Shown: in pieces, positions 26,084 to 36,359 of the stretch
Numbering within the stretch: position 1 is the stretch's first letter
Layout: every line of letters begins with the position of its first letter
Assembly: GCA_024134725.1 (NCBI GenBank)
Contig: CP099863.1
Coordinates: 3,283,258 to 3,347,257, forward strand
DNA length: 64,000 nt
Source: Bacillus sp. 1780r2a1
GTDB lineage: Bacteria; Bacillota; Bacilli; Bacillales; Bacillaceae_H
Direction of reading: 5' to 3'
Made by a program: the position numbers and the translations under genes
Notes under the pieces: generated by a model
Seen by the model: only the letters and a program-made list of their open reading frames with translations
Told to the model about the DNA's origin: nothing
Databases searched by the model: none

Positions 26084-27565
26084 TTACGACTCTGCTGGCT
26101 GACGATCTTTATCTTGTGGATGCACAATACTCGGTCTTGATTTAGCAGATGGTACTGATGGTCGAATAATAACCTGAAGCAATGCTTTAGGGTTAAACGG
26201 CATAAATGGCCATAGATAAGGTGTATTAAGCGACTTTAAGCTCACAAGGTGTATTAAATACAGCGTGGATACAATGACAAATCCAGGCGTGTGAAAAGCA
26301 GCTACACCTATTAAGAGCATTAAACGAATCATTTTATTTGCAATGGCCAATTCATAACTTGGAGTAGCAAATGTACCAATTGCTGCTACGGCTACATATA
26401 AGATTACCTCAGGTACAAAAAGCCCTACATCGATGGCAATCTGTCCAATAAGAGCAGCTGCAATCAAACCCATGGCGGTGGCTAGAGCAGTTGGTGTATG
26501 AATGGCGGCCATCCTTAAGAATTCGACCCCTAAGTCAGCTAAGAAAATCTGAACAACAGTTGGAATATTTGTTTCCTCATTTGGCCCTATAAACTGAAGT
26601 TCCGGTGGTAAAAGCTGTGGTTCTAAAACAAATAATAACCATAATGGTAATAAAAATAAAGATGCTAAAATCCCCAACAACCTTACCCATCTAATAAATG
26701 TGCCAACGGCAGGAGCTTGTCTATATTCTTCTGCATGTTGTATATGATGAAAAAACGTCGTTGGCGTAATAATGACACTCGGCGATGTATCTGTAATTAA
26801 GATAACATGTCCTTCTAATAAATGCGTAGCAGCCGTGTCTGGCCTTTCCGTGTAACGTACCATAGGAAATGGATTAAAACCTTGTTTGACCAAATACTCT
26901 TCTAGCGATTTATCTGCCATAGGTAGACCATCTACTTTAATAGAAGTAAGCTCTTTTTTTATAGTTTCCACAAGTCCAGGATCTGCAATTTCATCTATGT
27001 AACCAATTGCTACGTCCAGTTTGGAACGTTCACCTACTTTAAAGATTTCAAAGCGTAGTCTTCCATCTCGGATTCGACGGCGAGTTAATGCTGTATTGAC
27101 GATAATATTCTCTGTATATCCATCGCGTGCACCGCGAATAACCTTTTCCGTATCTGGTTCTTCTGGCGAACGCCCTGGATACATCCTTACATCAACTTCA
27201 AAACCTACTTCTTCTCCATCAATAAGAACAAAGATGAGGCCTGATAAAATTGTATCCATTCCTTCATCTAGTGTTCTTAAAGGCTTAACCTGTTGATGAA
27301 TTAAACGATTTTCAATAATATCTTTTAACTTTGCCTGCTCAACTTCATTATCATTAATTTGAACAAGCACTTTGGTAATCTCAATAATAAATGCACTATC
27401 ACAAAGGCCTGTTACGTAGTATACATGCACTTCTCGACCTAGTATAAGCAGTTTACGAACACCTACGTCGAAGCTTGTAATCATACTAGCGTTCTTTTTA
27501 TACCATTCATCGTTTTGTTGAATCTTTGGAAAAATTTTTGTTTTATTTTCCACTTTTTCGCTCAC
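26084..27565 (-). CDS. spoVAF: Stage V sporulation protein AF (GerA-family A subunit homologue)
   Basis: GTG 27565 follows AAAGGAG by eight bases and is preferred to the GTG at 27574 that overlaps it. The 493-residue protein has the GerAA-like N-terminal soluble domain and a C-terminal set of about five membrane spans (from about 295 on). SpoVAF is the last product of the spoVA operon, and works in the spore inner membrane with the SpoVA calcium-dipicolinate channel during germination. Its start overlaps the preceding gene by 23 bases. Confidence 0.92.
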   Translation of the reverse strand: MSEKVENKTKIFPKIQQNDEWYKKNASMITSFDVGVRKLLILGREVHVYYVTGLCDSAFIIEITKVLVQINDNEVEQAKLKDIIENRLIHQQVKPLRTLDEGMDTILSGLIFVLIDGEEVGFEVDVRMYPGRSPEEPDTEKVIRGARDGYTENIIVNTALTRRRIRDGRLRFEIFKVGERSKLDVAIGYIDEIADPGLVETIKKELTSIKVDGLPMADKSLEEYLVKQGFNPFPMVRYTERPDTAATHLLEGHVILITDTSPSVIITPTTFFHHIQHAEEYRQAPAVGTFIRWVRLLGILASLFLLPLWLLFVLEPQLLPPELQFIGPNEETNIPTVVQIFLADLGVEFLRMAAIHTPTALATAMGLIAAALIGQIAIDVGLFVPEVILYVAVAAIGTFATPSYELAIANKMIRLMLLIGVAAFHTPGFVIVSTLYLIHLVSLKSLNTPYLWPFMPFNPKALLQVIIRPSVPSAKSRPSIVHPQDKDRQPAES

Positions 27566-28124
27566 TGAACCCACTCCTTTCTAAAATCAGCTGTACAGCT
27601 TGTTCTGTAATTGGGCACCCGGCTTTTACATCATCCATACGTGCCATTTTGCCAATGTCTCCGATTCCGACAATAAGCGGAACATCAAGCTCATCTAAAC
27701 AGTAAACCGTGTCACCATTTATTCGCCCAACTTCCAACTCTTGAATACCACTTTTATCTACACCATAATGCGTTAGTTCACCAAAACGGTCGATGGTAAC
27801 ATCTACTTTGGACCATTCACTTTGATGGGTTCTAGAAGCTACCGCAATAACCCCTAATACATCAATTTGCTTATTCGTCGCTACATACCTGAGCGCTTGT
27901 TCTCCAGCACCTTCACCAACAAAGCCACTGTCATCGAACATTACAAATACAGGATCATACGGTGCTTCTAAAATCATGCCAACAATTTCTTTACCGGTTA
28001 GAGTGGTTGGATTCCCATAGGACTTTGAGATACATCTCCCGCCCACCTTTTTCGCAATGTACTCAATATTTTTCCGTGCGTATTCATCTCCATCGGTAAC
28101 TAAAATAACTTGCCTTTTTTTCAT
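27543..28124 (-). CDS. spoVAEA: Stage V sporulation protein AEA
   Basis: The 193-residue soluble protein ([18 protein letters not shown], then [13 protein letters not shown] and [19 protein letters not shown]) is the cytosol-type SpoVAEA of the seven-gene operon. GAGGTG precedes the ATG. It lies 10 bases after the spoVAEB stop. Its biochemical role in dipicolinate movement is not established. Confidence 0.9.
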   Translation of the reverse strand: MKKRQVILVTDGDEYARKNIEYIAKKVGGRCISKSYGNPTTLTGKEIVGMILEAPYDPVFVMFDDSGFVGEGAGEQALRYVATNKQIDVLGVIAVASRTHQSEWSKVDVTIDRFGELTHYGVDKSGIQELEVGRINGDTVYCLDELDVPLIVGIGDIGKMARMDDVKAGCPITEQAVQLILERSGFSERKSGK

Positions 28125-28134
28125 GTCACACCTC

Positions 28135-28485
28135 TTATCCTTTTGGTTTAAAGATTAGCGCGATGATAAAAGCAAATAAAATAGCTGCTGAAATACCTGC
28201 AGATGTTAGCTCAAACATACCAATTCCAATTCCAATAAAGCCGTGTTCATCTGCTTGGTGCATAGCTCCGTGTAATAGCGAGTGGCCAAAGCTTGTAATT
28301 GGAACCGTGGCGCCTGCTCCAGCAAATTCAATAAATTTATCATAAATCCCAAATCCATCTAAAATAGCCCCAATTACTACAAAGGAACTCATAACGTGAG
28401 CAGGGGTAAGCTTGGCAAAATCCAGCAACAGCTGACCGATTACACAGATTGCTCCTCCTACCACAAAAGCAATAACATAATCCAC
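28135..28485 (-). CDS. spoVAEB: Stage V sporulation protein AEB
   Basis: The 116-residue membrane protein has three to four spans and shares with SpoVAC the motif [19 protein letters not shown], so the two are paralogues. A GTG start at 28485 follows AGGAGGG by eight bases. It is part of the dipicolinate uptake/release channel. It starts two bases after the spoVAD stop. Confidence 0.9.
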   Translation of the reverse strand: MDYVIAFVVGGAICVIGQLLLDFAKLTPAHVMSSFVVIGAILDGFGIYDKFIEFAGAGATVPITSFGHSLLHGAMHQADEHGFIGIGIGMFELTSAGISAAILFAFIIALIFKPKG

Positions 28486-28487
28486 AA

Positions 28488-29501
28488 TTATCCCTCCTCA
28501 ACATGTTCCATTACGACACCGTGTGCAATGGTTGGTATTGATTCTTTTTGCTGCGTCATCGTTGGGCTAAGTAATGCTCCCGTTGCAACAACAAAGATTC
28601 GTTTTAAGTTTCCGGACTTTAATTCATTAAGCAGATGTCCATATGTGACAACAGCCGAACAACCGCATCCACTTCCTCCAGCAAACACGTTTTGATTTGG
28701 ACGATAAACCATTAACCCGCAATCATTATGGTTCTCTGAAACATCATATCCTTCATCTTTTAATAACTGTTTTAAAATTGGACTACCAACGCCTGATAAA
28801 TCTCCCGTAACGATTAAATCGTAGTGATTGGGAGACACCTGTAAATCTTCAAAATGTTTTTGAATCGTATCTGCAGCTGCTGGAGCCATAGCTGAACCCA
28901 TATCAAAAGGATTTTTAATTCCATAATCCATTACTCGCCCTATAGTAGCGGATGTTAAACGAACGGAACTCTTTTGTTTAGAAACGAGCGCGCTTCCTGC
29001 TCCTGTAATCGTTGCGGTCGCAGTATCAGGCTTTTGTCCTCCATATTCAGTCGGATATCGAAACTGTCTTTCTGCCGTCGCGTTATGACTACTAGCAGAG
29101 GCTATAATACGGTTAGCGAACCCTGCATCAACAAGTGCTGCTCCGGTTGCTAACGTTTCCATCGAAGTAGAACAGGCTCCGAACATACAAAGAAATGGAA
29201 TTTGATGATCTCTTGCTACAAAATTAGCCGTTACGTTCTGATTTAAAAGATCCCCAGCTAAAAACAAATCTACGTCCTCATACGATAAATTCACCTTTCC
29301 CAAACATGAGTCAATGGATTCACGCATAAGCTTACGCTCAGCTAACTCCCAATTTGATTCTTCACAATGTAAATCTTTATGCGTAATATCAAAGGTACTC
29401 CCTAATGGACCATCCGCTTCTTTAGGCCCAACAGCTGTACCAGCTGCATTAATATAAACAGGATTTTCATATACCCATGTTTGTTTTCCAGCCTTTCTCA
29501 T
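28488..29501 (-). CDS. spoVAD: Stage V sporulation protein AD
   Basis: The 337-residue protein has the thiolase/ketoacyl-synthase-like fold of SpoVAD ([37 protein letters not shown]). SpoVAD binds dipicolinic acid on the spore inner membrane; it is not known as a condensing enzyme. GGAGAGGGG precedes the ATG. It follows spoVAC by 18 bases. Confidence 0.93.
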   Translation of the reverse strand: MRKAGKQTWVYENPVYINAAGTAVGPKEADGPLGSTFDITHKDLHCEESNWELAERKLMRESIDSCLGKVNLSYEDVDLFLAGDLLNQNVTANFVARDHQIPFLCMFGACSTSMETLATGAALVDAGFANRIIASASSHNATAERQFRYPTEYGGQKPDTATATITGAGSALVSKQKSSVRLTSATIGRVMDYGIKNPFDMGSAMAPAAADTIQKHFEDLQVSPNHYDLIVTGDLSGVGSPILKQLLKDEGYDVSENHNDCGLMVYRPNQNVFAGGSGCGCSAVVTYGHLLNELKSGNLKRIFVVATGALLSPTMTQQKESIPTIAHGVVMEHVEEG

Positions 29502-29519
29502 GTGCTTTCCCCTCTCCTT

Positions 29520-29978
29520 TTATAGAAATGTTTTAAACGCATATCGAATCATTCCGACGATATAAGCACCTACAACTCCAAAAACGATAACGTTCCCAGC
29601 TAACTTAAACATATTGGTGGCAACTCCCAAAACAATTCCTTCACTTCTATGTTCTAAGGCTGCACTCGTCATTGAATTTGCAAACCCAGTAATTGGTACA
29701 GCAGATCCAGCACCCGCAAACTGACCAATTCGATCGTAAACACCAATACCTGTTAAGATGGCTGAAATTAACACGAGTGTTGCTGCTGTTGGATTCCCTG
29801 CTGTTTTTGTCGTAAAATCAAAAAACGTGATATAAAAGTTTTGGACAGCTTGCCCAAACCCACATATCAACCCTCCAACGATAAAAGCTTTTAGGCAATT
29901 CAACGCATAAGGAGGCTTTGGTTGAAACGATTTTATATTCTCTTGATAGTTATCTTTTAGCTTTTGATTATCTGCCAC
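29520..29978 (-). CDS. spoVAC: Stage V sporulation protein AC
   Basis: The 152-residue membrane protein has several spans and the motif GAGSAVPITGFANSMTSAA shared with SpoVAEB. SpoVAC behaves as a mechanosensitive channel in B. subtilis and is thought to form the dipicolinate pore. A GTG start follows AAGGAGTGG. Confidence 0.92.
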   Translation of the reverse strand: MADNQKLKDNYQENIKSFQPKPPYALNCLKAFIVGGLICGFGQAVQNFYITFFDFTTKTAGNPTAATLVLISAILTGIGVYDRIGQFAGAGSAVPITGFANSMTSAALEHRSEGIVLGVATNMFKLAGNVIVFGVVGAYIVGMIRYAFKTFL

Positions 29979-29995
29979 TTAGTATCCACTCCTTT

Positions 29996-30418
29996 TTATT
30001 GATTAACAAAATAAACCCAGTGAAAAAGCGATCCAAAAACTTTTCCCATTACAATGGCCATTAATAATAGAATAAGCTTTCCATCCATTCCTATTCTCTT
30101 TGTTAAGATGGGTAATACATTTAGCATTTCCGTTAGGGCAGCTGCGAGCATGCCAAAGAAAATACCACTCGCTAACCCAATAACGCCAATAAATAGTGAA
30201 GGAATGCTCCATGTATATTGATGTAAACTACACCAACCCCCAGCTACTGCTCCTCCAACAACAGCCCACTCATAAAACTGAATATATTTCATTGTTTTTG
30301 TAAGCTGCATTAACCTTGGAATGATACCTAGTACTGTCAAAAAAGCAACGAATCCTCCACCTACAGCTAGCCCACTAGCAAATCCTACAATTATGGTAAA
30401 TACAATGTTAGCGATCAT
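29996..30418 (-). CDS. spoVAB: Stage V sporulation protein AB
   Basis: The 140-residue membrane protein has about four spans with Gly-rich helices (IVGFASGLAVGGGFVAFLTV). It overlaps the spoVAA end by 11 bases. Part of the SpoVA complex of the spore inner membrane; its own role is not known. Confidence 0.9.
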   Translation of the reverse strand: MIANIVFTIIVGFASGLAVGGGFVAFLTVLGIIPRLMQLTKTMKYIQFYEWAVVGGAVAGGWCSLHQYTWSIPSLFIGVIGLASGIFFGMLAAALTEMLNVLPILTKRIGMDGKLILLLMAIVMGKVFGSLFHWVYFVNQ

Positions 30419-31028
30419 CTAAATTCTTCATACTTTCTTTATTCTCATGCATAATGACATACTGATCTAAATCCTGCTGATAATTGAACATTTCAACTTC
30501 TAGAGGACTAGGCTCTTCATTAATTCGCTTACGAAACACATGGTTAAAAAAGAGAATCATGCCTAAACCAAGGCCAAATGAATAGGGGATTTGAATGACT
30601 AAAGGCTGCTTATCCTTTATTCCAGTCAGCATATAAAACAATTTTTGATGCACTTGCTGCATGCTAACATCTTCATGAAAGTTCATGACGGCCATGGCCG
30701 CACCGATAAACAATAGAAACCAAACAGCTATAAACGCGATAAAAGACGATTGCTTTTTTTTATAAACTACTTCAACAATCGTTTGAGCAGGACCAATTGT
30801 CTGAACATCAAGGTGAGGATAAGTCTTCTTCAATAATGCAATTACTTTCATTAAATCAATGATGATAATGTTACGATCACTCTTTTTCACCTTATACACG
30901 CTGAGCTGAGCAATTTCTTTCTCGATTGATTCTTCACCTATCAAGAGAGCTAGCTGTCCAAGTTTAACCACTGCATTTGGTTCGACCTGCACGCGATGCC
31001 TCATTTTGATATATAAAGTATTATCCAT
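30408..31028 (-). CDS. spoVAA: Stage V sporulation protein AA
   Basis: The 206-residue protein has a soluble N-terminal part and two spans (about 97-115 and 148-165). It is the first gene of the spoVA operon. The ATG at 31028 is preceded in frame by TAA, so it cannot start earlier; AGGTG eight to ten bases upstream is the likely ribosome site, while the strong AGGAGG at 31058-31053 is too far. A sigma-G-type promoter lies upstream. Confidence 0.9.
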   Translation of the reverse strand: MDNTLYIKMRHRVQVEPNAVVKLGQLALLIGEESIEKEIAQLSVYKVKKSDRNIIIIDLMKVIALLKKTYPHLDVQTIGPAQTIVEVVYKKKQSSFIAFIAVWFLLFIGAAMAVMNFHEDVSMQQVHQKLFYMLTGIKDKQPLVIQIPYSFGLGLGMILFFNHVFRKRINEEPSPLEVEMFNYQQDLDQYVIMHENKESMKNLDDR

Positions 31029-31067
31029 TTACATCACACCTACAATTCGTTATCCTCCTTGTACGTG

Positions 31068-31098
31068 TAGTATGTATTTACTTAAATTTTCTAATTCA
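31068..31098 (-). promoter_or_regulatory. Sigma-G-type promoter of the spoVA operon
   Basis: Minus strand: TGAATT (-35, 31098-31093), 18-base spacer, CATACTA (-10, 31074-31068). These match the forespore sigma-G consensus (TGMATA, n17-18, CATnhTA) closely, and spoVA is sigma-G dependent in B. subtilis. Confidence 0.7.
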
Positions 31099-31125
31099 GA
31101 GTTTCACAACAGACCATTAATTACC

Positions 31126-31166
31126 AAAAAAAAAAGAGCGGCAGGTTATAGATAACCTACCACTCT
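31126..31166 (-). terminator. Terminator after sigF
   Basis: AGAGTGGTAGGTTAT and ATAACCTGCCGCTCT arms with a 2-base loop lead into ten T residues on the minus strand, directly after the sigF stop. It separates spoIIA from the spoVA promoter. Confidence 0.9.
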
Positions 31167-31931
31167 TTATTCGTTCATTTGATTTTTCATTTGTTTTAAA
31201 ATTTTCTTTTCGAGCCTTGATACCTGCACCTGCGAAATTCCCAGACGAGACGCAACTTCTGATTGCGTTTGATCTTTATAATAACGCAAGTATACAATGA
31301 GCTTTTCACGTTCTTCTAGCTCTTCAATAGCTTCTTTTAACGCAATTTTATCAAACCATTTTGCTTCACTATGGTCAGCAATTTGATCAAGAAGCGTAAT
31401 TGGATCACCATCGTTTTCATAAACAGTTTCGTGTATAGAAGAAGGTGCTCGATTTGCTTCTTGTGCCATAACAACTTCTTCAGGTGTAAAATCCAAATGT
31501 TCAGCAACTTCTGCCACAGTGGGAACGCGCCCAAGCATTTTGGATAATTCATCTTTTGCTTTTCGAATTTTATTACTCATTTCTTTTAATGAACGGCTTA
31601 CTTTCACTGTTCCATCGTCTCGAATAAAACGTTGTATTTCACCAATAATCATTGGAACTGCATAGGTTGAAAATTTTACATCATAGGATAAATCGAACTT
31701 ATCGACTGATTTAAGTAAGCCAATACAGCCAATTTGAAATAAATCATCAGGTTCATACCCTCGATTAATAAATCGCTGTACCACTGACCAAACCAACCTC
31801 ATATTTTTCTGAACAATTGTATCCCTAGCATTCTGATCACCTTTTTGACTGCGCTTGATGAGGTCTTTCACTTCATGATCTTTTAAATACGGCTCATTTT
31901 TTTCCTTTTTGACCTCCACATCCATCGGCAA
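31167..31931 (-). CDS. sigF: Forespore sigma factor F
   Basis: The 254-residue sigma-70 family protein has region 2 (DLFQIGCIGLLKSVDKFD), region 3 and region 4 (QSEVASRLGISQVQVSRLEK). Sigma-F is the first forespore-specific sigma factor and is held inactive by SpoIIAB. It is the last gene of spoIIAA-spoIIAB-sigF, six bases after spoIIAB. Confidence 0.96.
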   Translation of the reverse strand: MPMDVEVKKEKNEPYLKDHEVKDLIKRSQKGDQNARDTIVQKNMRLVWSVVQRFINRGYEPDDLFQIGCIGLLKSVDKFDLSYDVKFSTYAVPMIIGEIQRFIRDDGTVKVSRSLKEMSNKIRKAKDELSKMLGRVPTVAEVAEHLDFTPEEVVMAQEANRAPSSIHETVYENDGDPITLLDQIADHSEAKWFDKIALKEAIEELEEREKLIVYLRYYKDQTQSEVASRLGISQVQVSRLEKKILKQMKNQMNE

Positions 31932-31937
31932 GTCTCC

Positions 31938-32384
31938 TTAATTACATAGCGCTTTACTATTTGTTAATTGTTTTTTTAAGTAGACAGTTGTTCCCGCTAA
32001 AGGCGCAGATACGACGTTAATTTCATCCATGAAATTCTCCATGATTGTAAAACCCATTCCAGAACGCTCAAGTTCAGGTTTTGTTGTGTAAAGAGGCTGC
32101 GTGGCTTCATCAACATCATCAATTCCCACACCGTCATCCTTAATAGTAAGTTCAACCATTCCATTATCATGAAGCGTAACGTCAATGTGTACGATACCTT
32201 CTGCGTTATTGTTATAACCATGAATAATGGCATTCGTTACGGCTTCTGAAACAACCGTTTTAATTTCCGTTAACTCATCCATTGTAGGGTCAAGCTGCGT
32301 AATAAAAGCTGCCACCGTCACCCGTGCAAATGATTCATTTTGACTAAGAGCTGAGAATTGAAGGTGCATTTCATTTTTCATCAT
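31938..32384 (-). CDS. spoIIAB: Anti-sigma-F factor and kinase SpoIIAB
   Basis: The 148-residue GHKL protein has the N box ([12 protein letters not shown]) and G1 box ([10 protein letters not shown]). It binds sigma-F with ATP and phosphorylates SpoIIAA. Its start overlaps the spoIIAA stop by four bases. Confidence 0.96.
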   Translation of the reverse strand: MMKNEMHLQFSALSQNESFARVTVAAFITQLDPTMDELTEIKTVVSEAVTNAIIHGYNNNAEGIVHIDVTLHDNGMVELTIKDDGVGIDDVDEATQPLYTTKPELERSGMGFTIMENFMDEINVVSAPLAGTTVYLKKQLTNSKALCN

Positions 32385-32731
32385 GCCACCCCCAGCTTCT
32401 GTAGCGCATTTTGTTCACTTGGCTCAAAGCGAATAATCTTAAATAAACCAGACATATTGAAGAGGCGTTCGACCGGCGGAGAGATTGCACATACAACCAT
32501 TTCTCCTCCATTGTTTCGAACCTGCTTGTACCTTCCTAAGATAACCCCAAGACCTGAGCTATCCATAAACGTTAAGTTCTCAAGGTTTAAAATTAAGTGC
32601 TGAATCGCATTTTGTTCTAACTCTTCTGTAATGCGTGCTCTTAAATGCTCTGCAGCATGATGATCTAATTCTCCACCCAATCGAACTAACAGCACATCCT
32701 GTTTTAATTCAAGTTCTATAGAAAGACTCAC
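32381..32731 (-). CDS. spoIIAA: Anti-anti-sigma factor SpoIIAA
   Basis: The 116-residue STAS protein has the phospho-acceptor Ser58 in [12 protein letters not shown]. Dephosphorylated SpoIIAA displaces sigma-F from SpoIIAB after septation. First of the spoIIA operon; AGGAGG precedes the start. A likely sigma-H promoter and a Spo0A box lie upstream. Confidence 0.96.
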   Translation of the reverse strand: MSLSIELELKQDVLLVRLGGELDHHAAEHLRARITEELEQNAIQHLILNLENLTFMDSSGLGVILGRYKQVRNNGGEMVVCAISPPVERLFNMSGLFKIIRFEPSEQNALQKLGVA

Positions 32732-32783
32732 TATACAAACCTCCTATCAGTCGTATAGTCAATCTTTCGCTATAGCAGAGACG

Positions 32784-32821
32784 GATTCCTTCTAAGTGAC
32801 AAAACTAGTAGCATTTCGTCA
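32784..32821 (-). promoter_or_regulatory. Sigma-H-like promoter with Spo0A box before spoIIAA
   Basis: On the minus strand TGACGAA (32821-32815) matches the Spo0A box TGNCGAA, and AGGAATC (32790-32784) matches the sigma-H -35 (AGGAWWT) with a GCGAAAG-type weak -10 about 13 bases on. The spoIIA operon is sigma-H and Spo0A dependent in B. subtilis. Confidence 0.45.
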
Positions 32822-32837
32822 ATGTTAGTCGTTTTTC

Positions 32838-34004
32838 TCAAGATGTTTGTGAAAATAGTGAAAACGTACGCTTAAACAGCTGCCAATATGAAGCAATTTC
32901 AACGTCTTCTTCCGCAACAAGTGGAGATGTACTCATAACTTTGCCATCTTTCTTGATGGTAATGGTACCAATCTCATCACCCTTTTTTACAGGAGCATTC
33001 AAATTTTTATCAAGCTTCACTTCTGTCTTCATGTCCTTAGCTGTTGTTCCTTTTTTCGTAAGAGCAGATAATGGCTCTGACGTTACAGCATTTACATATT
33101 TTTGCTCTCCTTTATTAACTTCTACCTTCTTAATTGGTGCGTCTTTTTTATATAAAGGAGTGGTTGTATACTGACTAAATGCATAATCTAGCATTTTTGT
33201 TACTTCATTATTTCGCTCTTTAGGTGTATTTGCTCCAAATACAACTGCAATGACGCGCATATTTCCCTTTTTAGCAGTAGCTGTTAAGCAGTATTTGGCT
33301 TGTCCTGTGAACCCTGTTTTTAAACCGTCCACACCCGGATAGAATTTCACCAGACGATTTGTGTTTACGAGCCAAAATTTCTTATCTGTGTCTTCTCTTA
33401 AATAGTCTTCATATTTACTTGTATAATTAATAATGTCTTCATATTTCAGCAGCTCTTTTCCCATCATAGCCATATCATGGGCAGTACTATAATGGTCATC
33501 CACAGGCAGTCCCGTTGGATTTTGAAACTTTGTATGTTTTAAGCCAATTTCTTTGGCTTTTTTGTTCATCATTTCAACGAACTTATCCTCTGAACCGGCT
33601 AAATGCTCAGCCATTGCCATTGAAGCATCATTTCCAGATCCAATTGCAATCCCTTTTAATAACTCATTGACCGTCATCTCTTCACCAGGCTCTAAGAAGA
33701 TTTGTGAACCTCCCATAGAAGCTGCATATTCACTTGCTCTAACTTTGTCTTTGAACGTAATTTTACCTTCATCAAGCGCTTCCATAATTAAAATCATTGT
33801 CATAATTTTAGTCATACTTGCAGGTGGGAGTGGTTGATTACTATTTTTTTCGTATAAAATTTTTCCCGTATCTCGTTCAATTAAAATTGCCGATTTAGCT
33901 TGTGCCGCTAGCTCTGTAGATTTTTTTTCACTAGCTAAAACAGGCTGTGTCATAAGTGAGAATAAAAAGATGACAACGAGTAGTTTCATAATATTACGCT
34001 TCAT
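32838..34004 (-). CDS. dacF: D-alanyl-D-alanine carboxypeptidase DacF
   Basis: The 388-residue protein has a signal peptide (about 1-25, ending PVLAS) and the PBP motifs SMTK (S63-K66), SGN (IGSGNDAS) and KTG (GLKTGFT). DacF is a forespore penicillin-binding protein that limits cortex cross-linking along with DacB. It sits upstream of spoIIAA, and read-through into spoIIA is known in B. subtilis. A sigma-F-type promoter precedes it. Confidence 0.93.
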   Translation of the reverse strand: MKRNIMKLLVVIFLFSLMTQPVLASEKKSTELAAQAKSAILIERDTGKILYEKNSNQPLPPASMTKIMTMILIMEALDEGKITFKDKVRASEYAASMGGSQIFLEPGEEMTVNELLKGIAIGSGNDASMAMAEHLAGSEDKFVEMMNKKAKEIGLKHTKFQNPTGLPVDDHYSTAHDMAMMGKELLKYEDIINYTSKYEDYLREDTDKKFWLVNTNRLVKFYPGVDGLKTGFTGQAKYCLTATAKKGNMRVIAVVFGANTPKERNNEVTKMLDYAFSQYTTTPLYKKDAPIKKVEVNKGEQKYVNAVTSEPLSALTKKGTTAKDMKTEVKLDKNLNAPVKKGDEIGTITIKKDGKVMSTSPLVAEEDVEIASYWQLFKRTFSLFSQTS

Positions 34005-34034
34005 CTACACAAACCTCCATTCTTTATACAAACC

Positions 34035-34064
34035 TATTTTTTCCACCGTTGTAAGACTTTATAC
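34035..34064 (-). promoter_or_regulatory. Sigma-F-type promoter of dacF
   Basis: Minus strand: GTATA (-35, 34064-34060), 15-base spacer, GGAAAAAATA (-10, 34044-34035), matching the sigma-F consensus GYATA and GGnnAnAnTR at every defined base. Confidence 0.7.
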
Positions 34065-34077
34065 TACGCTGCCAAAT

Positions 34078-34110
34078 AAAAAAGCATTGAGGTTAACCTC
34101 AATGCTTTTT
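34078..34110 (-). terminator. Terminator after pdp
   Basis: A perfect 28-base palindrome with arms AAAGCATTGAGGTT and AACCTCAATGCTTT, followed by T residues on both strands, lies 8 bases after the pdp stop and just before the dacF promoter. Confidence 0.85.
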
Positions 34111-34117
34111 TAATGAT

Positions 34118-35422
34118 TTATTTAGGAATTGTATCGTATACAAGTGGTGGTGCTTCCACCGCTTCTTCACTTAGCTTAATGCTTTCATAAATTCTTTCTT
34201 TTACTTTGACAACATCTTCTGTATTACTATGAATGGTTACAAGTGATTCTCCAGCCTTCACGTAGTCTCCGATTTTCTTTTGAAGAACCAACCCTACCGC
34301 AAGGTCAATTTCCGATTCTTTTGTTGCTCGACCAGCACCTAACCACATCGCCGCTGTCCCAATAGAATCAGCAATAATTTCAGATACATAACCATCTGTT
34401 TTTGCTTCAACTTCCACGATATGCTTCGCTTGTGGTAATTTTGTCGGGTCATCTACAAGAGAGCCATCTCCACCTTGTGATTCTAAAAAGACTTTGAATG
34501 CTTCAAGTGCTTTGCCATTATTGATTACCTCTTCTAGCTTTTGACGTGCTTCTGTTAATGATTCTGCTTTTTCAGCTAATAGTACCATGTAACTTCCTAG
34601 CGTTAAGCATAGCTCTTCTAAATCCTTTGGCCCTTTTCCCTGTAGAGTATCAATTGCTTCTTTTACTTCAAGCGCATTTCCAATTGCATAGCCAAGTGGT
34701 TGGCTCATATCTGAAATCACAGCCATTGTATTACGCCCCACGTTATTACCAATGTTCACCATCGCTTGAGCCAATTCTTTTGCTTCATCCAAGCTCTTCA
34801 TAAAAGCACCGGCACCTGTTTTGACATCCAATACGATTGCATCTGCCCCTGCAGCAATTTTCTTACTCATAATTGAACTTGCAATAAGAGGAATGCTGTT
34901 AACGGTCGCCGTTACATCGCGAAGCGCGTATAGCTTCTTGTCAGCAGGCGTTAAGTTTCCAGTTTGCCCTACAACAGCAACCTTATTTTTATTAACTAAA
35001 TCAATAAATTCTTGCTTACTAATTTCTACGTCAAAGCCTGAAATAGCTTCTAGTTTATCAATTGTCCCACCTGTATGTCCTAAACCACGTCCTGACATTT
35101 TCGCTACCGGTACACCTACAGCTGCCACTAAAGGCGCAAGCACTAGAGTTGTTGTATCTCCCACTCCTCCTGTGCTATGTTTATCAACTTTAATACCTTC
35201 AATTGCTGATAAATCAATGACATCACCTGAGTTCACCATTGACATTGTTAAATCTGCACGCTCTTGCTCTGTCATACCATTGAAGAAAATAGCCATAGAA
35301 AGAGCGCTCATTTGGTAGTCTGGAATATCTCCATCTGTAAAACCTTTTACAATGAATTGAATCTCTTCTGTTGTAAGTTCTTTGCAATCACGCTTTTTTT
35401 CAATTAAATCTACCATCCTCAT
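34118..35422 (-). CDS. pdp: Pyrimidine-nucleoside phosphorylase
   Basis: The 434-residue protein has the thymidine/pyrimidine phosphorylase signature ([18 protein letters not shown]) and phosphate-binding loops ([11 protein letters not shown]). It splits uridine, deoxyuridine and thymidine to base plus sugar-1-phosphate. It is grouped with pupG and deoB, whose product deoB uses the sugar phosphate, unlike B. subtilis, where as I recall pdp sits with dra and nupC. Confidence 0.93.
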   Translation of the reverse strand: MRMVDLIEKKRDCKELTTEEIQFIVKGFTDGDIPDYQMSALSMAIFFNGMTEQERADLTMSMVNSGDVIDLSAIEGIKVDKHSTGGVGDTTTLVLAPLVAAVGVPVAKMSGRGLGHTGGTIDKLEAISGFDVEISKQEFIDLVNKNKVAVVGQTGNLTPADKKLYALRDVTATVNSIPLIASSIMSKKIAAGADAIVLDVKTGAGAFMKSLDEAKELAQAMVNIGNNVGRNTMAVISDMSQPLGYAIGNALEVKEAIDTLQGKGPKDLEELCLTLGSYMVLLAEKAESLTEARQKLEEVINNGKALEAFKVFLESQGGDGSLVDDPTKLPQAKHIVEVEAKTDGYVSEIIADSIGTAAMWLGAGRATKESEIDLAVGLVLQKKIGDYVKAGESLVTIHSNTEDVVKVKERIYESIKLSEEAVEAPPLVYDTIPK

Positions 35423-35478
35423 ATTCGTAACTCCCCTTTAAAATAGTATTTGAAAACGGATTCATTATTAGGTGAAAA

Positions 35479-35505
35479 GCAGCTGTTACACGGTGTGTAA
35501 CAGCT
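35479..35505 (-). terminator. Hairpin after pupG
   Basis: AGCTGTTACAC (35481-35491), three bases, then GTGTAACAGCT (35495-35505) form a perfect 11-base stem 9 bases after the pupG stop. On the minus strand only a short TTTT follows, so it may be a weak terminator or a processing hairpin. Its core TTACAC-n3-GTGTAA equals the palindrome at 2013-2027. Confidence 0.55.
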
Positions 35506-35514
35506 CCTCTCTTC

Positions 35515-36342
35515 TTATGAGTGTTGTGGAATTTGTTTTACAATTTCCTTTACTAGTGCTAGAAATTGTTTTTTTACTTTTTCTGTTGTTTCAATTACTT
35601 CATCATGATGAAGAGGCTGATCTAAAATTCCTGCAGCCATATTTGAAATACATGAAATTCCTAGGACGCGTAAACTCGCATGACGAGCAACAATTACTTC
35701 AGGCACAGTTGACATTCCTACTGCGTCTCCTCCTACAACGCGTAGCATACGAACTTCAGCTGGCGTTTCGTAAGTAGGACCAGTATTTCCTACATATACA
35801 CCCTCTTGAACAGTAATATTTAACTCACTAGCTACGTCTTTTGCTAATGCACGTAGCTTTGGACAATAAGCAGTTGACATATCCGGAAAACGAACGCCTA
35901 GTTCACTATCATTTGGGCCAATTAAAGGGTTCGTTCCAAAATTGTTAATATGATCTGAGATAAGCATTAAATCTCCAGGATTGTAAGATTCGTTAATGCC
36001 TCCCGCTGCGTTCGTCACAATAATTGTTTCAATTCCAAGCTCTTTCATAACACGGACCGGAAATGTTACTTTTTCTAAAGAGTACCCTTCATAAAAGTGA
36101 AAGCGTCCTTGCATTGCAATAACCGGTACATCATGAATAGTACCAATTACAAGTTGACCTGCATGTCCTTCAACTGTAGATACCGGAAACTCTGGAATAT
36201 CATTGTACGGAATCTTTACAGCGTCCTGAATTTCATCCGCTAATACGCCTAAACCTGATCCTAAAATTAATCCAATTGTTGGTTGAATTGTCGTTTTACC
36301 TTGAATGTATGTTGCTGCTGTATGAATTACGTCTCGCTTCAT
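35515..36342 (-). CDS. pupG: Purine-nucleoside phosphorylase
   Basis: The 275-residue protein is a trimeric (PNP-2) type: GLILGSGLG, MQGRFHFYEGYS, ITNAAGGIN-like and GMSTVPEVIVARH motifs. It cleaves guanosine and inosine to the base and ribose-1-phosphate. It lies 17 bases after deoB and upstream of pdp in a nucleoside salvage group. Confidence 0.92.
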   Translation of the reverse strand: MKRDVIHTAATYIQGKTTIQPTIGLILGSGLGVLADEIQDAVKIPYNDIPEFPVSTVEGHAGQLVIGTIHDVPVIAMQGRFHFYEGYSLEKVTFPVRVMKELGIETIIVTNAAGGINESYNPGDLMLISDHINNFGTNPLIGPNDSELGVRFPDMSTAYCPKLRALAKDVASELNITVQEGVYVGNTGPTYETPAEVRMLRVVGGDAVGMSTVPEVIVARHASLRVLGISCISNMAAGILDQPLHHDEVIETTEKVKKQFLALVKEIVKQIPQHS

Positions 36343-36359
36343 CTTTTTTCCCCGCTCTC

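Noticed and set aside
34821-35318. 165-codon open frame on the plus strand
   Set aside because: It is antisense to pdp, which has full family motifs; no ribosome site or promoter supports the reverse frame.
35486-35500. Second copy of the TTACAC-n3-GTGTAA palindrome as a B12-regulator site
   Set aside because: It is part of a longer 11-base hairpin right after a stop codon, so an RNA hairpin explains it better; the shared core is noted only as a coincidence.
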